Shown: positions 25,192 through 33,620 of the stretch, piece after piece
Position numbering within the stretch: the stretch's first letter is position 1
Layout: the number at the start of each line of letters is the position of its first letter
Origin: Herpetosiphon gulosus
GTDB lineage: Bacteria > Chloroflexota > Chloroflexia > Chloroflexales > Herpetosiphonaceae
Direction: 5' to 3'
Assembly (NCBI RefSeq): GCF_039545135.1
Contig: NZ_BAABRU010000027.1
Coordinates: 1 to 43,843 of the forward strand
Length of the DNA stretch: 43,843 bases
Notes under the pieces: model-generated
What the model saw: the letters and a program-made list of their open reading frames with translations, nothing else
What the model was told of the DNA's origin: nothing
The model's database searches: none
Translations under genes and position numbers: made by a program

Positions 25192-25460
25192 TCAGGCCAT
25201 CCCTGCAATTGAGCAAATCAGGCTGATTAACACTAAAACCAATACTAAGCGCAAAGCCCATGGGTTGGGCGGGGTTTTGGGTTCGGATGGTTGGGTGCGG
25301 CGTGGAGCAAACAGGATTTTGGGTGGGGTCAGCAAGCGCAATAATTCAGTTCGCGCTGCATCACCCAACTCGCCTTCGGGGTCGACCAACGAAACGTGGT
25401 CAAAATGGGCTTGGGCTTGCTCGCGATCATTAGACCCTCCTGTGATCCTGAATTCGGCAC
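25192..25460 (-). pseudogene. Remnant of a coding region with C-terminal membrane segment
   Basis: An open minus-strand frame reads protein-like from about 25440 down (DREQAQAHFDHVSLVDPEGE, then LGDAARTELLRLLTPPKILF) and ends in a hydrophobic segment (LRLVLVLVLISLICSIAGMA) before TGA. It has no ATG start in this frame; the only nearby ribosome site plus ATG (AGGAGGG then ATG, about 25433) opens a different frame that stops after 33 codons. A frameshift in the first codons, or a longer gene cut off upstream, would explain this. It could also be a short real gene using TTG at 25389. It lies in the 552-bp space between two genes. Confidence 0.4.
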
Positions 25461-25552
25461 TCGTATCATACCCGAGAGGTCGTGGCGGGTCTCGCTATGC
25501 TTAAAAACTTACCCTCGTAAGGGTGGTGAATGATTCAACAATGGATAATTTT

Positions 25553-26806
25553 TTAGGAGCCTTGTTCGCGTTGCAAGCTCGTCGGAAATTCGGGCAAGGG
25601 ATTGCCTGCGCGTTTAGCCAACACTCGCTCGTAAATTGCTTCGATCTGGCGAGCGGCTAGCTCCCAGGAATGTTCGTTGACCGCACGGGTTCGCACCGTT
25701 TGGGCTAAATTATGCCGCCGTTCGGGGTTATCGATCAAACCCAGAATTTCATCGGCCAGCGATTGGGCATCGCCAAACTTGGCATAGACCCCAGCGTCGC
25801 CTAAAATTTCGTGGCTAACTGGTGTATCGAACGTGATCACAGGCAAGCCAACCGCCATATAATTGGGAATTTTGCCAGCACCTTCGGTTGCCGACATTTT
25901 GGGGGCAACTGCCACGTCGCCCAAGGCCAAGTAGGCATGGGCATCTTTATATAAAATCCGGCCTGGCATAGTCACGATATCAGCAACGCCCAGCGATTCG
26001 GCCAAGGCCAAATACGAACGCACATCGGGGTAGCCCATAATTAAGAAATGCACATCATCGCGTTGTTGGCGAATAATTTGGGCGGCTTCAAGCAAGACAT
26101 TTGTGCCTTGATAGGCTGCCAGCAAGCCCAAATAGGCCACGATTTTGCGGCCTGCCGGAATTCCTAGCTCGCTGCGAATGCGTTCGCGTTCGGTATGCCA
26201 CTCGGCTGAGCTATCGAACGGCTTAAAGCGATCGGTATTAACGCTATCTGGCACAGTGTAAAGCCGCTCCGCCGGAAATTTCCAATCATCGCGCAGCATA
26301 TTGGCGGCGTTGAAGGAGCTGGTCAGCACCGCATCTGCTGTGCGATTAATTTTATCTTCGAGCCAGTGGAATGGCTTATAAAACATGCCATCACGTTTAA
26401 GAAACCCATGATCAAGCATTTCGGCGGTGAGGCTGCCTTGATAATCGAATACCAACGGAACCTTGAACATGCGTGAAAGCACGCTGCCAATCAAAGCCGA
26501 TTCGTGAATATGCGCATGGATTAAATCAGGCTTGATCTCCATGGCCACGCGTAAGGCTCGCCACGAAAGTGCCACATCCAAATACATTTTATGATGCGAA
26601 GCACCGACCATCGTTCGCTTGACCCATGGCACATCCCATGAGCGGCGAATTTCAAAGCCTGGCATATTATCGCCGTTATGATAGGTTGCAATAACAATGC
26701 GATGACCTAATTTTTGCAGGGCGCGAGTTTCTTCCCAAATCCGAACGTGTGCGCCGTAATCTGCAAAAAACGAGGTTGAGGCAATGCTAAGGATGGTGTA
26801 ACCCAT
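25553..26806 (-). CDS. GT4-family glycosyltransferase
   Basis: A 417-aa GT-B fold enzyme moving a sugar from a nucleotide donor, likely in envelope glycan synthesis. The N-terminal domain begins YTILSIASTSFFADYGAHVR with a G-rich acceptor loop and has HAHIHES; the C-terminal donor domain has KIVAYLGLLAAYQGTNVLLE, DVHFLIMGYPD and the APKMSATEGAGKIPNYMAVG region. In most GT4 enzymes the residue before YMA is Glu (KLxEYMAxG); here it is Asn, which may affect donor binding. AAAGGAG lies ahead of the ATG. It is separated from prs upstream by a terminator. Confidence 0.9.
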   Translation of the reverse strand: MGYTILSIASTSFFADYGAHVRIWEETRALQKLGHRIVIATYHNGDNMPGFEIRRSWDVPWVKRTMVGASHHKMYLDVALSWRALRVAMEIKPDLIHAHIHESALIGSVLSRMFKVPLVFDYQGSLTAEMLDHGFLKRDGMFYKPFHWLEDKINRTADAVLTSSFNAANMLRDDWKFPAERLYTVPDSVNTDRFKPFDSSAEWHTERERIRSELGIPAGRKIVAYLGLLAAYQGTNVLLEAAQIIRQQRDDVHFLIMGYPDVRSYLALAESLGVADIVTMPGRILYKDAHAYLALGDVAVAPKMSATEGAGKIPNYMAVGLPVITFDTPVSHEILGDAGVYAKFGDAQSLADEILGLIDNPERRHNLAQTVRTRAVNEHSWELAARQIEAIYERVLAKRAGNPLPEFPTSLQREQGS

Positions 26807-26876
26807 GCACGAAACTCCTTTAAGGTCAGGGCTATTCTAACGCATCTCATCAGGAGGGCAAGTTTTGCTCCCTCAA

Positions 26877-26915
26877 ACAAAAAAAGCGCCGCTAGAAACA
26901 AAGCTAGCAGCGCTT
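26877..26915 (-). terminator. Intrinsic terminator after prs
   Basis: On the minus strand AAGCGCTGCTAG pairs with CTAGCGGCGCTT (12 bp, one T-G pair, 8-base loop) and is followed by a seven-T run and TTTG. It ends the glmU-prs operon 25 bp after the prs stop. Confidence 0.9.
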
Positions 26916-26940
26916 GATTAAGTTTATCTGTACGTTGAGT

Positions 26941-27879
26941 TTAGCTAAATAATGCGCTCAAGGAAAGATCTTTGTGAATCCGAATAATGGCTTCGGCAAA
27001 CAACGAAGCTACCGAGATTTGGGCAATCCGCGCGGCGCTGGCTTCGGCAGGCAAGGGAATCGTGTCGGTAACTAGCACTTCTTCCATCACCGAATCGCCC
27101 AGCAATTCGACCGCATTGCCAGCAAAAATGCCGTGAGTGGCACAGGCCACCACGCTAATTGCGCCGCGTTCTTTGAGGGTTTTGGCGGCTTCGGCCAAGG
27201 TTCCCCCGGTTGAAATCATGTCGTCGAAGATCACTGCGTGCTTGCCAGCAACGTCGCCGACCATTTCGACCACTTCGGAAACATCGGGGGCAGGGCGTTG
27301 CTTGGCAATAATCGCCAAACTTGCGCCGATGCGTTCGCGGAATTTGTTGGCGCGACCCACGCCGCCAGCATCGGGCGAAACCACCACGACATTTTTCATG
27401 TTGCGACTGCGAAAGTGGTCGGCAATCAGTGGGCCGGCTTGCAAGTGATCAACTGGAATATCGAAAAAGCCCTCGATTGCTGGCGCATGCAAATCCATGG
27501 TCAGCACCCGATCAGCTCCGGCGGTCGCAATCAAATTGGCGACCAATTTGGCCGAGATTGGCTCACGCCCAGTGGTTTTCTTCTCTTGCTTGGCATAGCC
27601 ATAGTAAGGAATCACCGCTGTTACCCGTTGAGCCGAAGCTCGGCGTAGGGCATCGATCATCAACAACAACTCCATGAGGTGATGATCAACTGGCGTAGTT
27701 AAGGATTGCACGATAAATACATCGGAGCCACGGACGTTTTCTTCAAGCTGCACGCGAGTTTCGCCATTCTTGAAAACGCCGACAATAGCCCGACCTAAAT
27801 TCAAATTCAGATGCGATGCGATACTGCGAGCTAACGGGATGTTGGCATTACCCGTAAAAATCTGCAATCGCCCGTCCAT
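26941..27879 (-). CDS. prs: Ribose-phosphate pyrophosphokinase
   Basis: A 312-aa enzyme making phosphoribosyl pyrophosphate from ribose 5-phosphate and ATP, for nucleotide, histidine and tryptophan synthesis. FKNGETRVQLEENVRGSDVF, the catalytic loop YAKQEKKTTGREPISAK, VVVVSPDAGGVGRA and the PRPP-binding VIFDDMISTGGTL are all present, as in class I enzymes. Length is normal. It follows glmU by 47 bp on the same strand, the order seen in Bacillus (glmU-prs). A GGGGGG tract serves as ribosome site. Confidence 0.96.
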   Translation of the reverse strand: MDGRLQIFTGNANIPLARSIASHLNLNLGRAIVGVFKNGETRVQLEENVRGSDVFIVQSLTTPVDHHLMELLLMIDALRRASAQRVTAVIPYYGYAKQEKKTTGREPISAKLVANLIATAGADRVLTMDLHAPAIEGFFDIPVDHLQAGPLIADHFRSRNMKNVVVVSPDAGGVGRANKFRERIGASLAIIAKQRPAPDVSEVVEMVGDVAGKHAVIFDDMISTGGTLAEAAKTLKERGAISVVACATHGIFAGNAVELLGDSVMEEVLVTDTIPLPAEASAARIAQISVASLFAEAIIRIHKDLSLSALFS

Positions 27880-27926
27880 TCGATGCCCCCCAAGTTAGTA
27901 ATTGGTCAATGAAAAAAAACCGTTGC

Positions 27927-29306
27927 CTACTCGTTCTCACTCTGCTCAAACTTGCGGTGGCGAATGACGCGGGCTGGCATACCCACGGCCACGCCGCCAT
28001 CAGGTATATCTTTGGTCACAACTGAACCGGCTCCTGTGATTGCGCCTGCGCCAATTTTGACTGGCGCACGTAACAACGAATCGGAGCCAATAAAGGCATT
28101 CGCGCCAATTTCGGTGTGATGCTTTTTGCCATCAGCAGTAAAATTGCAGGTAATCGTGCCAGCACCAATATTAACATTCTCGCCGATTGTGGCATCGCCA
28201 ACATAGGAAAAATGGCCCATTTTCGTGCCAGCACCAAGGGTTGCGTTTTTCACCTCGCCGAAGTTGCCCATATGCACATGCTCCATAAGGTGTGCACCGC
28301 GGCGCAGATGCCCATACGGCCCGATGTTGGCACCTAGATCCATCTGCGCTTGCTCAACTACTGAATAGCTAATTTTGCAATAGTCGCCAATTTGCGAATC
28401 TTCAATTAAGCTGTTGGGGCCGATCATACAATTTGCCCCGATTGTGGTGCGGCCTTTGAGCAACGTGCCGGGCAGCAAGGTTGTATCCATGCCAACTTGC
28501 ACATCGTGATCAACAAAGGTCGTGGCGGGATCAACCACGGTCACCCCGGCCAACATCAAGGCGCGAATTTTTCGTGCATTCAAAATTGCCCCAACTTGGG
28601 CCAACTGAATCCGATCATTCACCCCCAAGGCTTCATCGGGGTCGCGTAACTGAATAGCAGCTACTGCGCCAAGGCCATGCTCGTGCAGCGCAATCTCGAC
28701 CAAATCGGTCAAATAATATTCGCCATTCAAGCTATTGGGCTGGACTTGATCGAGGGCATTCCAGAGCCAAGCGCCATCGTAGAGCGCCACGCCTTGGTTG
28801 ACCTCAGTAATTCGGCGTTGTTCGGGGCTGGCGTTGCGTTCTTCGACAATCGCCTGAACTGCGCCAGTTTCGTCGCGCACAATTCGGCCATAACCAGTTG
28901 GCGGATCGGCTTGGAAGCTGACGATTGCGGCTTTGGCGTTGGTGGTGCGGCGCACTGCCAATAATTCAAGCAATGATTCATGGCGCATCAAGGGATCAGC
29001 GCCATACAACACTAGCACTTCATCGACCTTGCCTTCGAGTTCGGCGCGAGCTTGGGCCACCGCATGGCCTGTGCCAAGCCGCTCATGTTGCACCACATAG
29101 CGATAGCGATGGCCAAAAGCAGCGCTAATTGGGGCTAAAGTATCTTCACTTACGACCAATACAATCTGCTGTGCGCCAACCGCATCGGCCAGACGGGTTA
29201 CATGCTCAACTAATGGCAATCCGGCAACAGGATGTAAAACTTTCGGTAAGCTCGAACGCATGCGCGTCCCTTGACCAGCAGCCAACACAACCACACCGAG
29301 TGTCAT
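27927..29306 (-). CDS. glmU: Bifunctional UDP-GlcNAc pyrophosphorylase / glucosamine-1-phosphate acetyltransferase
   Basis: A 459-aa enzyme making UDP-N-acetylglucosamine for peptidoglycan and glycans. The N-terminal nucleotidyltransferase has LAAGQGTRMRSSLPKVLHP; then YGADPLM and EVNQGVALYDG. From about residue 250 a left-handed beta-helix of hexapeptide repeats (IGANCMIGPNSLIEDSQIG) forms the acetyltransferase, with NIGAGTITCNFTADGKKHH and GAGSVVTKDIPDGGVAVGMPA. Full length. Ribosome site GGGAGCG. First gene of the glmU-prs operon. Confidence 0.97.
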   Translation of the reverse strand: MTLGVVVLAAGQGTRMRSSLPKVLHPVAGLPLVEHVTRLADAVGAQQIVLVVSEDTLAPISAAFGHRYRYVVQHERLGTGHAVAQARAELEGKVDEVLVLYGADPLMRHESLLELLAVRRTTNAKAAIVSFQADPPTGYGRIVRDETGAVQAIVEERNASPEQRRITEVNQGVALYDGAWLWNALDQVQPNSLNGEYYLTDLVEIALHEHGLGAVAAIQLRDPDEALGVNDRIQLAQVGAILNARKIRALMLAGVTVVDPATTFVDHDVQVGMDTTLLPGTLLKGRTTIGANCMIGPNSLIEDSQIGDYCKISYSVVEQAQMDLGANIGPYGHLRRGAHLMEHVHMGNFGEVKNATLGAGTKMGHFSYVGDATIGENVNIGAGTITCNFTADGKKHHTEIGANAFIGSDSLLRAPVKIGAGAITGAGSVVTKDIPDGGVAVGMPARVIRHRKFEQSENE

Positions 29307-29424
29307 AGTTCAACGCTCCCCATTGCAAGCTGAATATCGTAAATCTATCCAAGGGCTATCTTAGCAGAAAATTACGGCTACGTGGGCGCTCCTGCGAGGG
29401 AACTTTCGGGGGATGGGTTGCAGT

Positions 29425-29736
29425 TTAATAGCGATTAAACTGCATGCTCGCCAACACACCTGCGGCGAGCCAATGCAAAACATACAACGTTACCGTGACC
29501 GGATGTAAGCCTAGAGCGACAATTAGCCCAGCCAAGCCGAGACTTATGGTATAGCTCAGCCAAACCATCCATGGCTGCCAAACAATCGCCGTAAACCAGC
29601 GAATCAGGCCGACTACCAGCCAAAAGCCCAACAATAACGCTAGCCAAAACGAATCGAATAGTGCATACAGCAATAACGGCGCTAGGCCGTACAATAGGCT
29701 GCTAGCGATATATTCATGTTTGAGCCGAAACCACAT
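29425..29736 (-). CDS. Small multi-pass membrane protein
   Basis: A 103-aa protein with about four membrane segments (SLLYGLAPLLLYALFDSF, LALLLGFWLVVGLIRW, MVWLSYTISLGLAGLIVAL, VTLYVLHWLAAGVLAS). Trp-rich; family not recognised. AAAGG lies about nine bases before the ATG. It follows the lipoprotein gene 12 bp upstream, so they are co-transcribed. Confidence 0.6.
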   Translation of the reverse strand: MWFRLKHEYIASSLLYGLAPLLLYALFDSFWLALLLGFWLVVGLIRWFTAIVWQPWMVWLSYTISLGLAGLIVALGLHPVTVTLYVLHWLAAGVLASMQFNRY

Positions 29737-29748
29737 TCGTAGCCTTTC

Positions 29749-30297
29749 TTAACGATTGGTTGGCGTTTCAGTGTGTAATAGCTTGCCGGTTGCATCAAAA
29801 AATTCAACCTTGAGATACTCGCCTGTGCTTGATTGTTGATTGCCAGCTAAGACTATAATGCTATAGGCTGCGCCATTGGTTGGAATCGACGCGGTTTGAC
29901 CATTCGACTGATGAATCGTGATTGTTTCAGTTTGTTGTTGCAATTGTGGGTCTTCAATCGCGATACAAAACATATCTTCTGCTGGCACAGTCGAATGCCT
30001 GACAATGTTCAACACCACGACTTGATTTCCCGTAGCGTGATAATAGATGCCCTCATGGGATTGACTAAAGCCTGAATCACTTGAACCACCAGTAAAAACC
30101 CGGCAGGTTTTACCTGTTGGCGTTTGTAGAAAAACAACCGTATTGGTCGCAGTATTAATCGTGTGTAACAAGCTGGCTTGCTCATTTTGGAGTACTTCAT
30201 CAATTGCCCGCTGGTTGAGGAATTTGGATTCAAAGCTGCATCCAACGAAGCTCAATAAGACCAACCCGAAGCCAACTCCTCGCCAAATTCGCTGCAT
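29749..30297 (-). CDS. Predicted lipoprotein of unknown function
   Basis: A 182-aa protein with a signal peptide ending LLSFVGC, Cys20 being the likely lipidated residue. The outer part is beta-strand-rich (TVVFLQTPTGKTCRVFTGG, GAAYSIIVLAGNQQSSTG) and matches no family I recognise. GAAGGAA gives the ribosome site. First of two coupled genes with the small membrane protein. Confidence 0.7.
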   Translation of the reverse strand: MQRIWRGVGFGLVLLSFVGCSFESKFLNQRAIDEVLQNEQASLLHTINTATNTVVFLQTPTGKTCRVFTGGSSDSGFSQSHEGIYYHATGNQVVVLNIVRHSTVPAEDMFCIAIEDPQLQQQTETITIHQSNGQTASIPTNGAAYSIIVLAGNQQSSTGEYLKVEFFDATGKLLHTETPTNR

Positions 30298-30353
30298 GTG
30301 CTATTCCTTCAACAATCTATTCGTTATTCATGATGATTATGGATGAACTAAAA

Positions 30354-30851
30354 CTATTCTCCACCCTGTCGAATCAAAAAGATACTATCGGCATCGTGGC
30401 TGATAATCAGCAAATCACGTTTGTGCTGAATAATTTCCTCAGGCCAAACTAAATCGTTGGTTCCAAGCAGTTCATTCGCCCGATTATCGCGAATACTGCT
30501 TGTGCTAAGCTTGCGATATTGCTGAGCCAACGGTGTAAATAACGTTTCGGCATCGTTGGCAAGCATAATTACCAAATCATAATCCACAAACATCTCAAAC
30601 CAGATGCCATCAGCTTGGGCAAATGCTTGATTATGGTAGCAAACCACGCTTAAATCCTGCTCCTTGACCATTTGATCAAGCAATTCAGCTGTATCGCGGA
30701 CTGAAAGCCACTGTTTTTCCGGCTGTGTTTCCGATTCGGCAAATTCCCAATCGAGTTGATATTCTGCAACCTGCCAATTCAGCTTTTGCAAATGCCACGG
30801 TTCAATCGGCATATTTCGCCCTAGAATCCAATCAAAGAATTTCGTAAACAC
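30354..30851 (-). CDS. Protein of unknown function
   Basis: A 165-aa cytoplasmic protein with no signal or membrane segment, rich in Trp and acidic residues (WHLQKLNWQVAEYQLDWEF, VDYDLVIMLANDAETLFTPL). The start is GTG at 30851 with AAAGGA eight bases upstream. Family not recognised. Part of a run of small minus-strand genes. Confidence 0.65.
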   Translation of the reverse strand: MFTKFFDWILGRNMPIEPWHLQKLNWQVAEYQLDWEFAESETQPEKQWLSVRDTAELLDQMVKEQDLSVVCYHNQAFAQADGIWFEMFVDYDLVIMLANDAETLFTPLAQQYRKLSTSSIRDNRANELLGTNDLVWPEEIIQHKRDLLIISHDADSIFLIRQGGE

Positions 30852-30869
30852 CTATTGTTCCTTTACTAA

Positions 30870-31184
30870 TTATGCGTTGGGTATAATTTTGATGCCTACT
30901 GCCCTAAAGGCTTCAATCCATGCTTGGGGTTGCTTGGAAACAAAGAAAAAACCAAGTAACGCGTCGTTGGGATGCTTGCGATAATTAATTTCAAAGCCTT
31001 GTTTGCCAAACCAAATCCAGTGTTTGCGCAACTTAATATGGCTAATTTGTTCCAATCCAAGCTCAAGCATCACGATTGGTACTAGAAAGTTGCGATGTTT
31101 AATCAGTAAACGTTGCTGATTAAAATCAATCGATAAGCCGGTATATATCAGGTTGAATCGTTGATATTCTTGCAGGGTATTCAT
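30870..31184 (-). CDS. Small protein of unknown function
   Basis: A 104-aa protein. The pattern of short strands ending in one helix (GFEINYRKHPNDALLGFFFV, then QAWIEAFRAVGIKI) recalls PH-like folds, which is only a guess. Ribosome site GAGGTAA. It lies 18 bp upstream of the preceding gene, likely in one operon. Confidence 0.6.
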   Translation of the reverse strand: MNTLQEYQRFNLIYTGLSIDFNQQRLLIKHRNFLVPIVMLELGLEQISHIKLRKHWIWFGKQGFEINYRKHPNDALLGFFFVSKQPQAWIEAFRAVGIKIIPNA

Positions 31185-31203
31185 TCTATTACCTCACATA
31201 TTC

Positions 31204-31761
31204 TCATTTAACTAATTCATCTTCTAGCTTGACTTGTAATCTTATTAATCTAAATGCATCGTTACTTTGAAGATATTGCGATTTCTCGCTGATACTCAAT
31301 GACATTAATCTATCATTTACAGCTATAGCACCAGTTCTTGAAAATGATTCGGTATCCATTTTATTATGACTACGAATATGGAACAGTAATTCAGCAACAT
31401 TATCAATCTGTTTGATTAATGTTGATTCTCTGCGATAATCATTTTCATCTATAAGCATAAAGATATCGCCGTTTTCAAGGTTGACCGCCAAAAACTCGAT
31501 TTTAAGCGGGTCATTGGCGATTTTCTCCAAGCTTTCGAGTGTGCCGCTGTAACTGGCGGTAAACTCAGCATTGGCGCTAGCTAAAGTTGGATCAAGCACA
31601 ATAAACTCTGGTGGCAGCACAACGGTTAAATTGCCTTGTTTAAATGTTTGCCAACCTGCTGGTGGAGTTGCCGGGGTGACTGGCTGAATCGACCAAACAT
31701 ATGCCCCAATCAGGACAATTATGCACAGTAATCCAACGATAATCCAATTTGCGGTACGCAT
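31204..31761 (-). CDS. Single-pass membrane protein of unknown function
   Basis: A 185-aa protein with an N-terminal membrane segment (WIIVGLLCIIVLIGAYVW) and an outer domain of mixed strands and helices (GWQTFKQGNLTVVLPPEFIV, FLAVNLENGDIFMLIDE). Family not recognised. The start is at 31761 (MRTANW); the frame is open to 31827, but that part overlaps the gap before the next gene. It lies 19 bp after the small membrane gene at 31781-32029. Confidence 0.65.
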   Translation of the reverse strand: MRTANWIIVGLLCIIVLIGAYVWSIQPVTPATPPAGWQTFKQGNLTVVLPPEFIVLDPTLASANAEFTASYSGTLESLEKIANDPLKIEFLAVNLENGDIFMLIDENDYRRESTLIKQIDNVAELLFHIRSHNKMDTESFSRTGAIAVNDRLMSLSISEKSQYLQSNDAFRLIRLQVKLEDELVK

Positions 31762-31780
31762 CTCCCGCTCTCTTTCTCGA

Positions 31781-32029
31781 TTAAATAAAGAAACTAATAA
31801 AATTAATAATAAAACAGATAAGCGCAATAGAAATAATAATAATATTGAATATTGGATTAAATTTCCTTTGAAAAAGTAAAAATAATCCTGTTAATAGAAA
31901 TCCTATGGTACCAAAAATTTCAATCCAACGTGTATCACTCGTAAGCATCTTATAGATTTGCATAATTCCTACAGAGGCCGATGACAATCCAGCGATTAGA
32001 TTGAGTATATTGACATATTTCTGATTCAT
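31781..32029 (-). CDS. Small membrane protein, AT-rich
   Basis: An 82-aa protein with three membrane segments (ILNLIAGLSSASVGIMQI, WIEIFGTIGFLLTGLFLLF, IFNIIIISIALICFIINFIS). Codon use leans to AT more than in the neighbours. GGGAG precedes the ATG at 32029. Function unknown; probably co-transcribed with the gene at 31204-31761. Confidence 0.6.
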   Translation of the reverse strand: MNQKYVNILNLIAGLSSASVGIMQIYKMLTSDTRWIEIFGTIGFLLTGLFLLFQRKFNPIFNIIIISIALICFIINFISFFI

Positions 32030-32066
32030 AACTACTCCCTTCAATGCAATTTAAAACTCGGTTATT

Positions 32067-32189
32067 CTACGCTAAAGTGCTGGCAGGGTTGCCAACCGAC
32101 AAGTTTTGTAGGCTACTAAGGCGGGGGTACTGCGCTAGCGTTTGCATTTCGGCGGAGCTGTAGGTTTCAGTATGTTCAATTGGCTGCAT
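32067..32189 (-). CDS. Possible 40-aa peptide
   Basis: A short frame (MQPIEHTETYSSAEMQTLAQ to the ending NPASTLA) with GAGAG nine bases before the ATG. It lies in the 260-bp gap between a terminator and the small membrane gene. Without homologues it may be chance. Confidence 0.25.
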   Translation of the reverse strand: MQPIEHTETYSSAEMQTLAQYPRLSSLQNLSVGNPASTLA

Positions 32190-32230
32190 TTGTAAATCTC
32201 TCAGTGGCAAAATAGGTGGTCTAAGCATAG

Positions 32231-32271
32231 CAAAAAGCCTCGGCTGCTGGCTCATACCAGAGTCCGAGGCT
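32231..32271 (-). terminator. Intrinsic terminator after lipoprotein gene
   Basis: On the minus strand AGCCTCGG (32264-32271) pairs with CCGAGGCT (32236-32243), with an inner stem in the 20-base loop, followed by TTTTG. It lies 20 bp after the stop of the lipoprotein gene at 32292. Confidence 0.75.
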
Positions 32272-32291
32272 AGAGATTGATCAATATTAAA

Positions 32292-32804
32292 TTACCAACC
32301 TTCAGGTTTTGTTATTGCCCCAGTAGCAGCATCAACGATCATTAAATCATCTCTGGTTGAAATTTGCCATACGTTGAGACAATTGCCAACACCTATATGC
32401 GGTTTATAAAGCGCTATTATTGCTTGATTAGCGAATGCTGGATTTTGTTTAACTGCAATATCAATTGCCATTTGTGGGCTAAGCTTTAAATCATTAAACA
32501 TACGATTGCAATCGGTGTAATCTGTAATTTGAGGATTACTCATTGCTTTAATCTCAGAGTTGTCGTGTGATTCCTGTGTAAATTTGAGATAATTCAATTG
32601 TTTTCGTTCTAAATCAATAATTTGTAGCTCAGTATTGGCTGAATCGCTTTTGTAAACAATATCGAACACAAGGTAATTTGTTAATTGATCTCCATAGATT
32701 TCTTCAATTTTTGTGTCGAGATATTGATTATAGTCATTATCTGGCACAGTGTTTTGGCAACCAACCAAGATCAAGCCTAAAACCAAACCATAAATCCATT
32801 TCAT
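32292..32804 (-). CDS. Predicted lipoprotein, PepSY-like C-terminus
   Basis: A 170-aa protein with a clean lipobox (LILVGC, Cys16). The C-terminal part has a helix (SPQMAIDIAVKQNPAF) and then a WQIST...MIVDAATGAI ending, which resembles the helix and VDAxTGxI strand of PepSY-type domains; this is suggestive only. AGGAG precedes the ATG. Transcribed alone or with the gene upstream; terminated at 32231-32271. Confidence 0.65.
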   Translation of the reverse strand: MKWIYGLVLGLILVGCQNTVPDNDYNQYLDTKIEEIYGDQLTNYLVFDIVYKSDSANTELQIIDLERKQLNYLKFTQESHDNSEIKAMSNPQITDYTDCNRMFNDLKLSPQMAIDIAVKQNPAFANQAIIALYKPHIGVGNCLNVWQISTRDDLMIVDAATGAITKPEGW

Positions 32805-32877
32805 TCTCTTGCTCCTGCAAAACGTAGTTTGTATTGATGGTGCTGATACGCAGGATGTGGATTATAGTTACGATTAA

Positions 32878-33552
32878 TCAATTCTCATAGCCAATTAAGC
32901 AAAATGGGTAAACTTGTGGCGCTGGGGTATCATCATTGATCCCATTGTAAATCGAAATCTGTGGAATCAAATATTCGGCGGCAGCAAGGCTTTTGAGTAA
33001 CCCAAATTCATTTGGCCGACAATCAACTGGCGCGTCATTCCGAATCAATTGTTGATTCTCTGATTCGCAGAGCCATGAGTGAATATTGTGATAATCAAAC
33101 CAGCCTAGCTCAACCCCAAGCCACAAACCCTGTTGAATTGGCAGTTGCTTGGGTTGCTGAAGCATGATTAAAAATCCTGCTGGTTGCTCATTTGGTCGTT
33201 TTTCAGTTTGTTCGGCAATAAATTGCTCATGATACCCTGCTGCCAAGCCAATTCTAACAATCTGTAATTTTTCGCGCTGATTGGGCAATTTGTGGGCAAA
33301 TTCTTGGGCTAATTCGAGCGTGGTGAATATATTAGGCAGTAATAATCCAGCTTCATTTTTTGTATACCAATCCGCTAAATCTTTTGCCAGCAGATCACTC
33401 GGATCAGCGCTGAAATAACTCCACCAGTGCTCAGGCTGTGCGTTGAAACTACAGTCGCGCAACGCATACATCGTTTCTGGAAAAAGCTGCGGATCAAGGT
33501 CTGATAGGCGCTGAATCCGGCTCATGAGCAGATAACCACAATCGTACCACAT
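32878..33552 (-). CDS. Protein of unknown function
   Basis: A 224-aa cytoplasmic protein, Trp- and Gln-rich (PEHWWSYFSADPSDLLAKDL, LWLGVELGWFDYHNIHSWL). No recognised domain. The start at 33552 has GGAG nine bases upstream; ATG 33525 (MSRIQRLS) is possible but lacks one. The gene lies among short genes of unknown function that share no family; an immunity-type role was considered, but there is no toxin beside it. Confidence 0.6.
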   Translation of the reverse strand: MWYDCGYLLMSRIQRLSDLDPQLFPETMYALRDCSFNAQPEHWWSYFSADPSDLLAKDLADWYTKNEAGLLLPNIFTTLELAQEFAHKLPNQREKLQIVRIGLAAGYHEQFIAEQTEKRPNEQPAGFLIMLQQPKQLPIQQGLWLGVELGWFDYHNIHSWLCESENQQLIRNDAPVDCRPNEFGLLKSLAAAEYLIPQISIYNGINDDTPAPQVYPFCLIGYEN

Positions 33553-33620
33553 CGCTCAATCTCCATCATCACTATAAAAACTGAATTATGTTACCAAACG
33601 TCAGGTTCTACCGGATAATT

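Noticed and set aside
25460-25520. Possible tRNA or structured RNA (CGAGAGG...GGGTCTCG)
   Set aside because: No cloverleaf or anticodon arm could be folded; only short chance stems.
32878-33552. Immunity protein of a toxin system
   Set aside because: No toxin gene or matching family is next to it.
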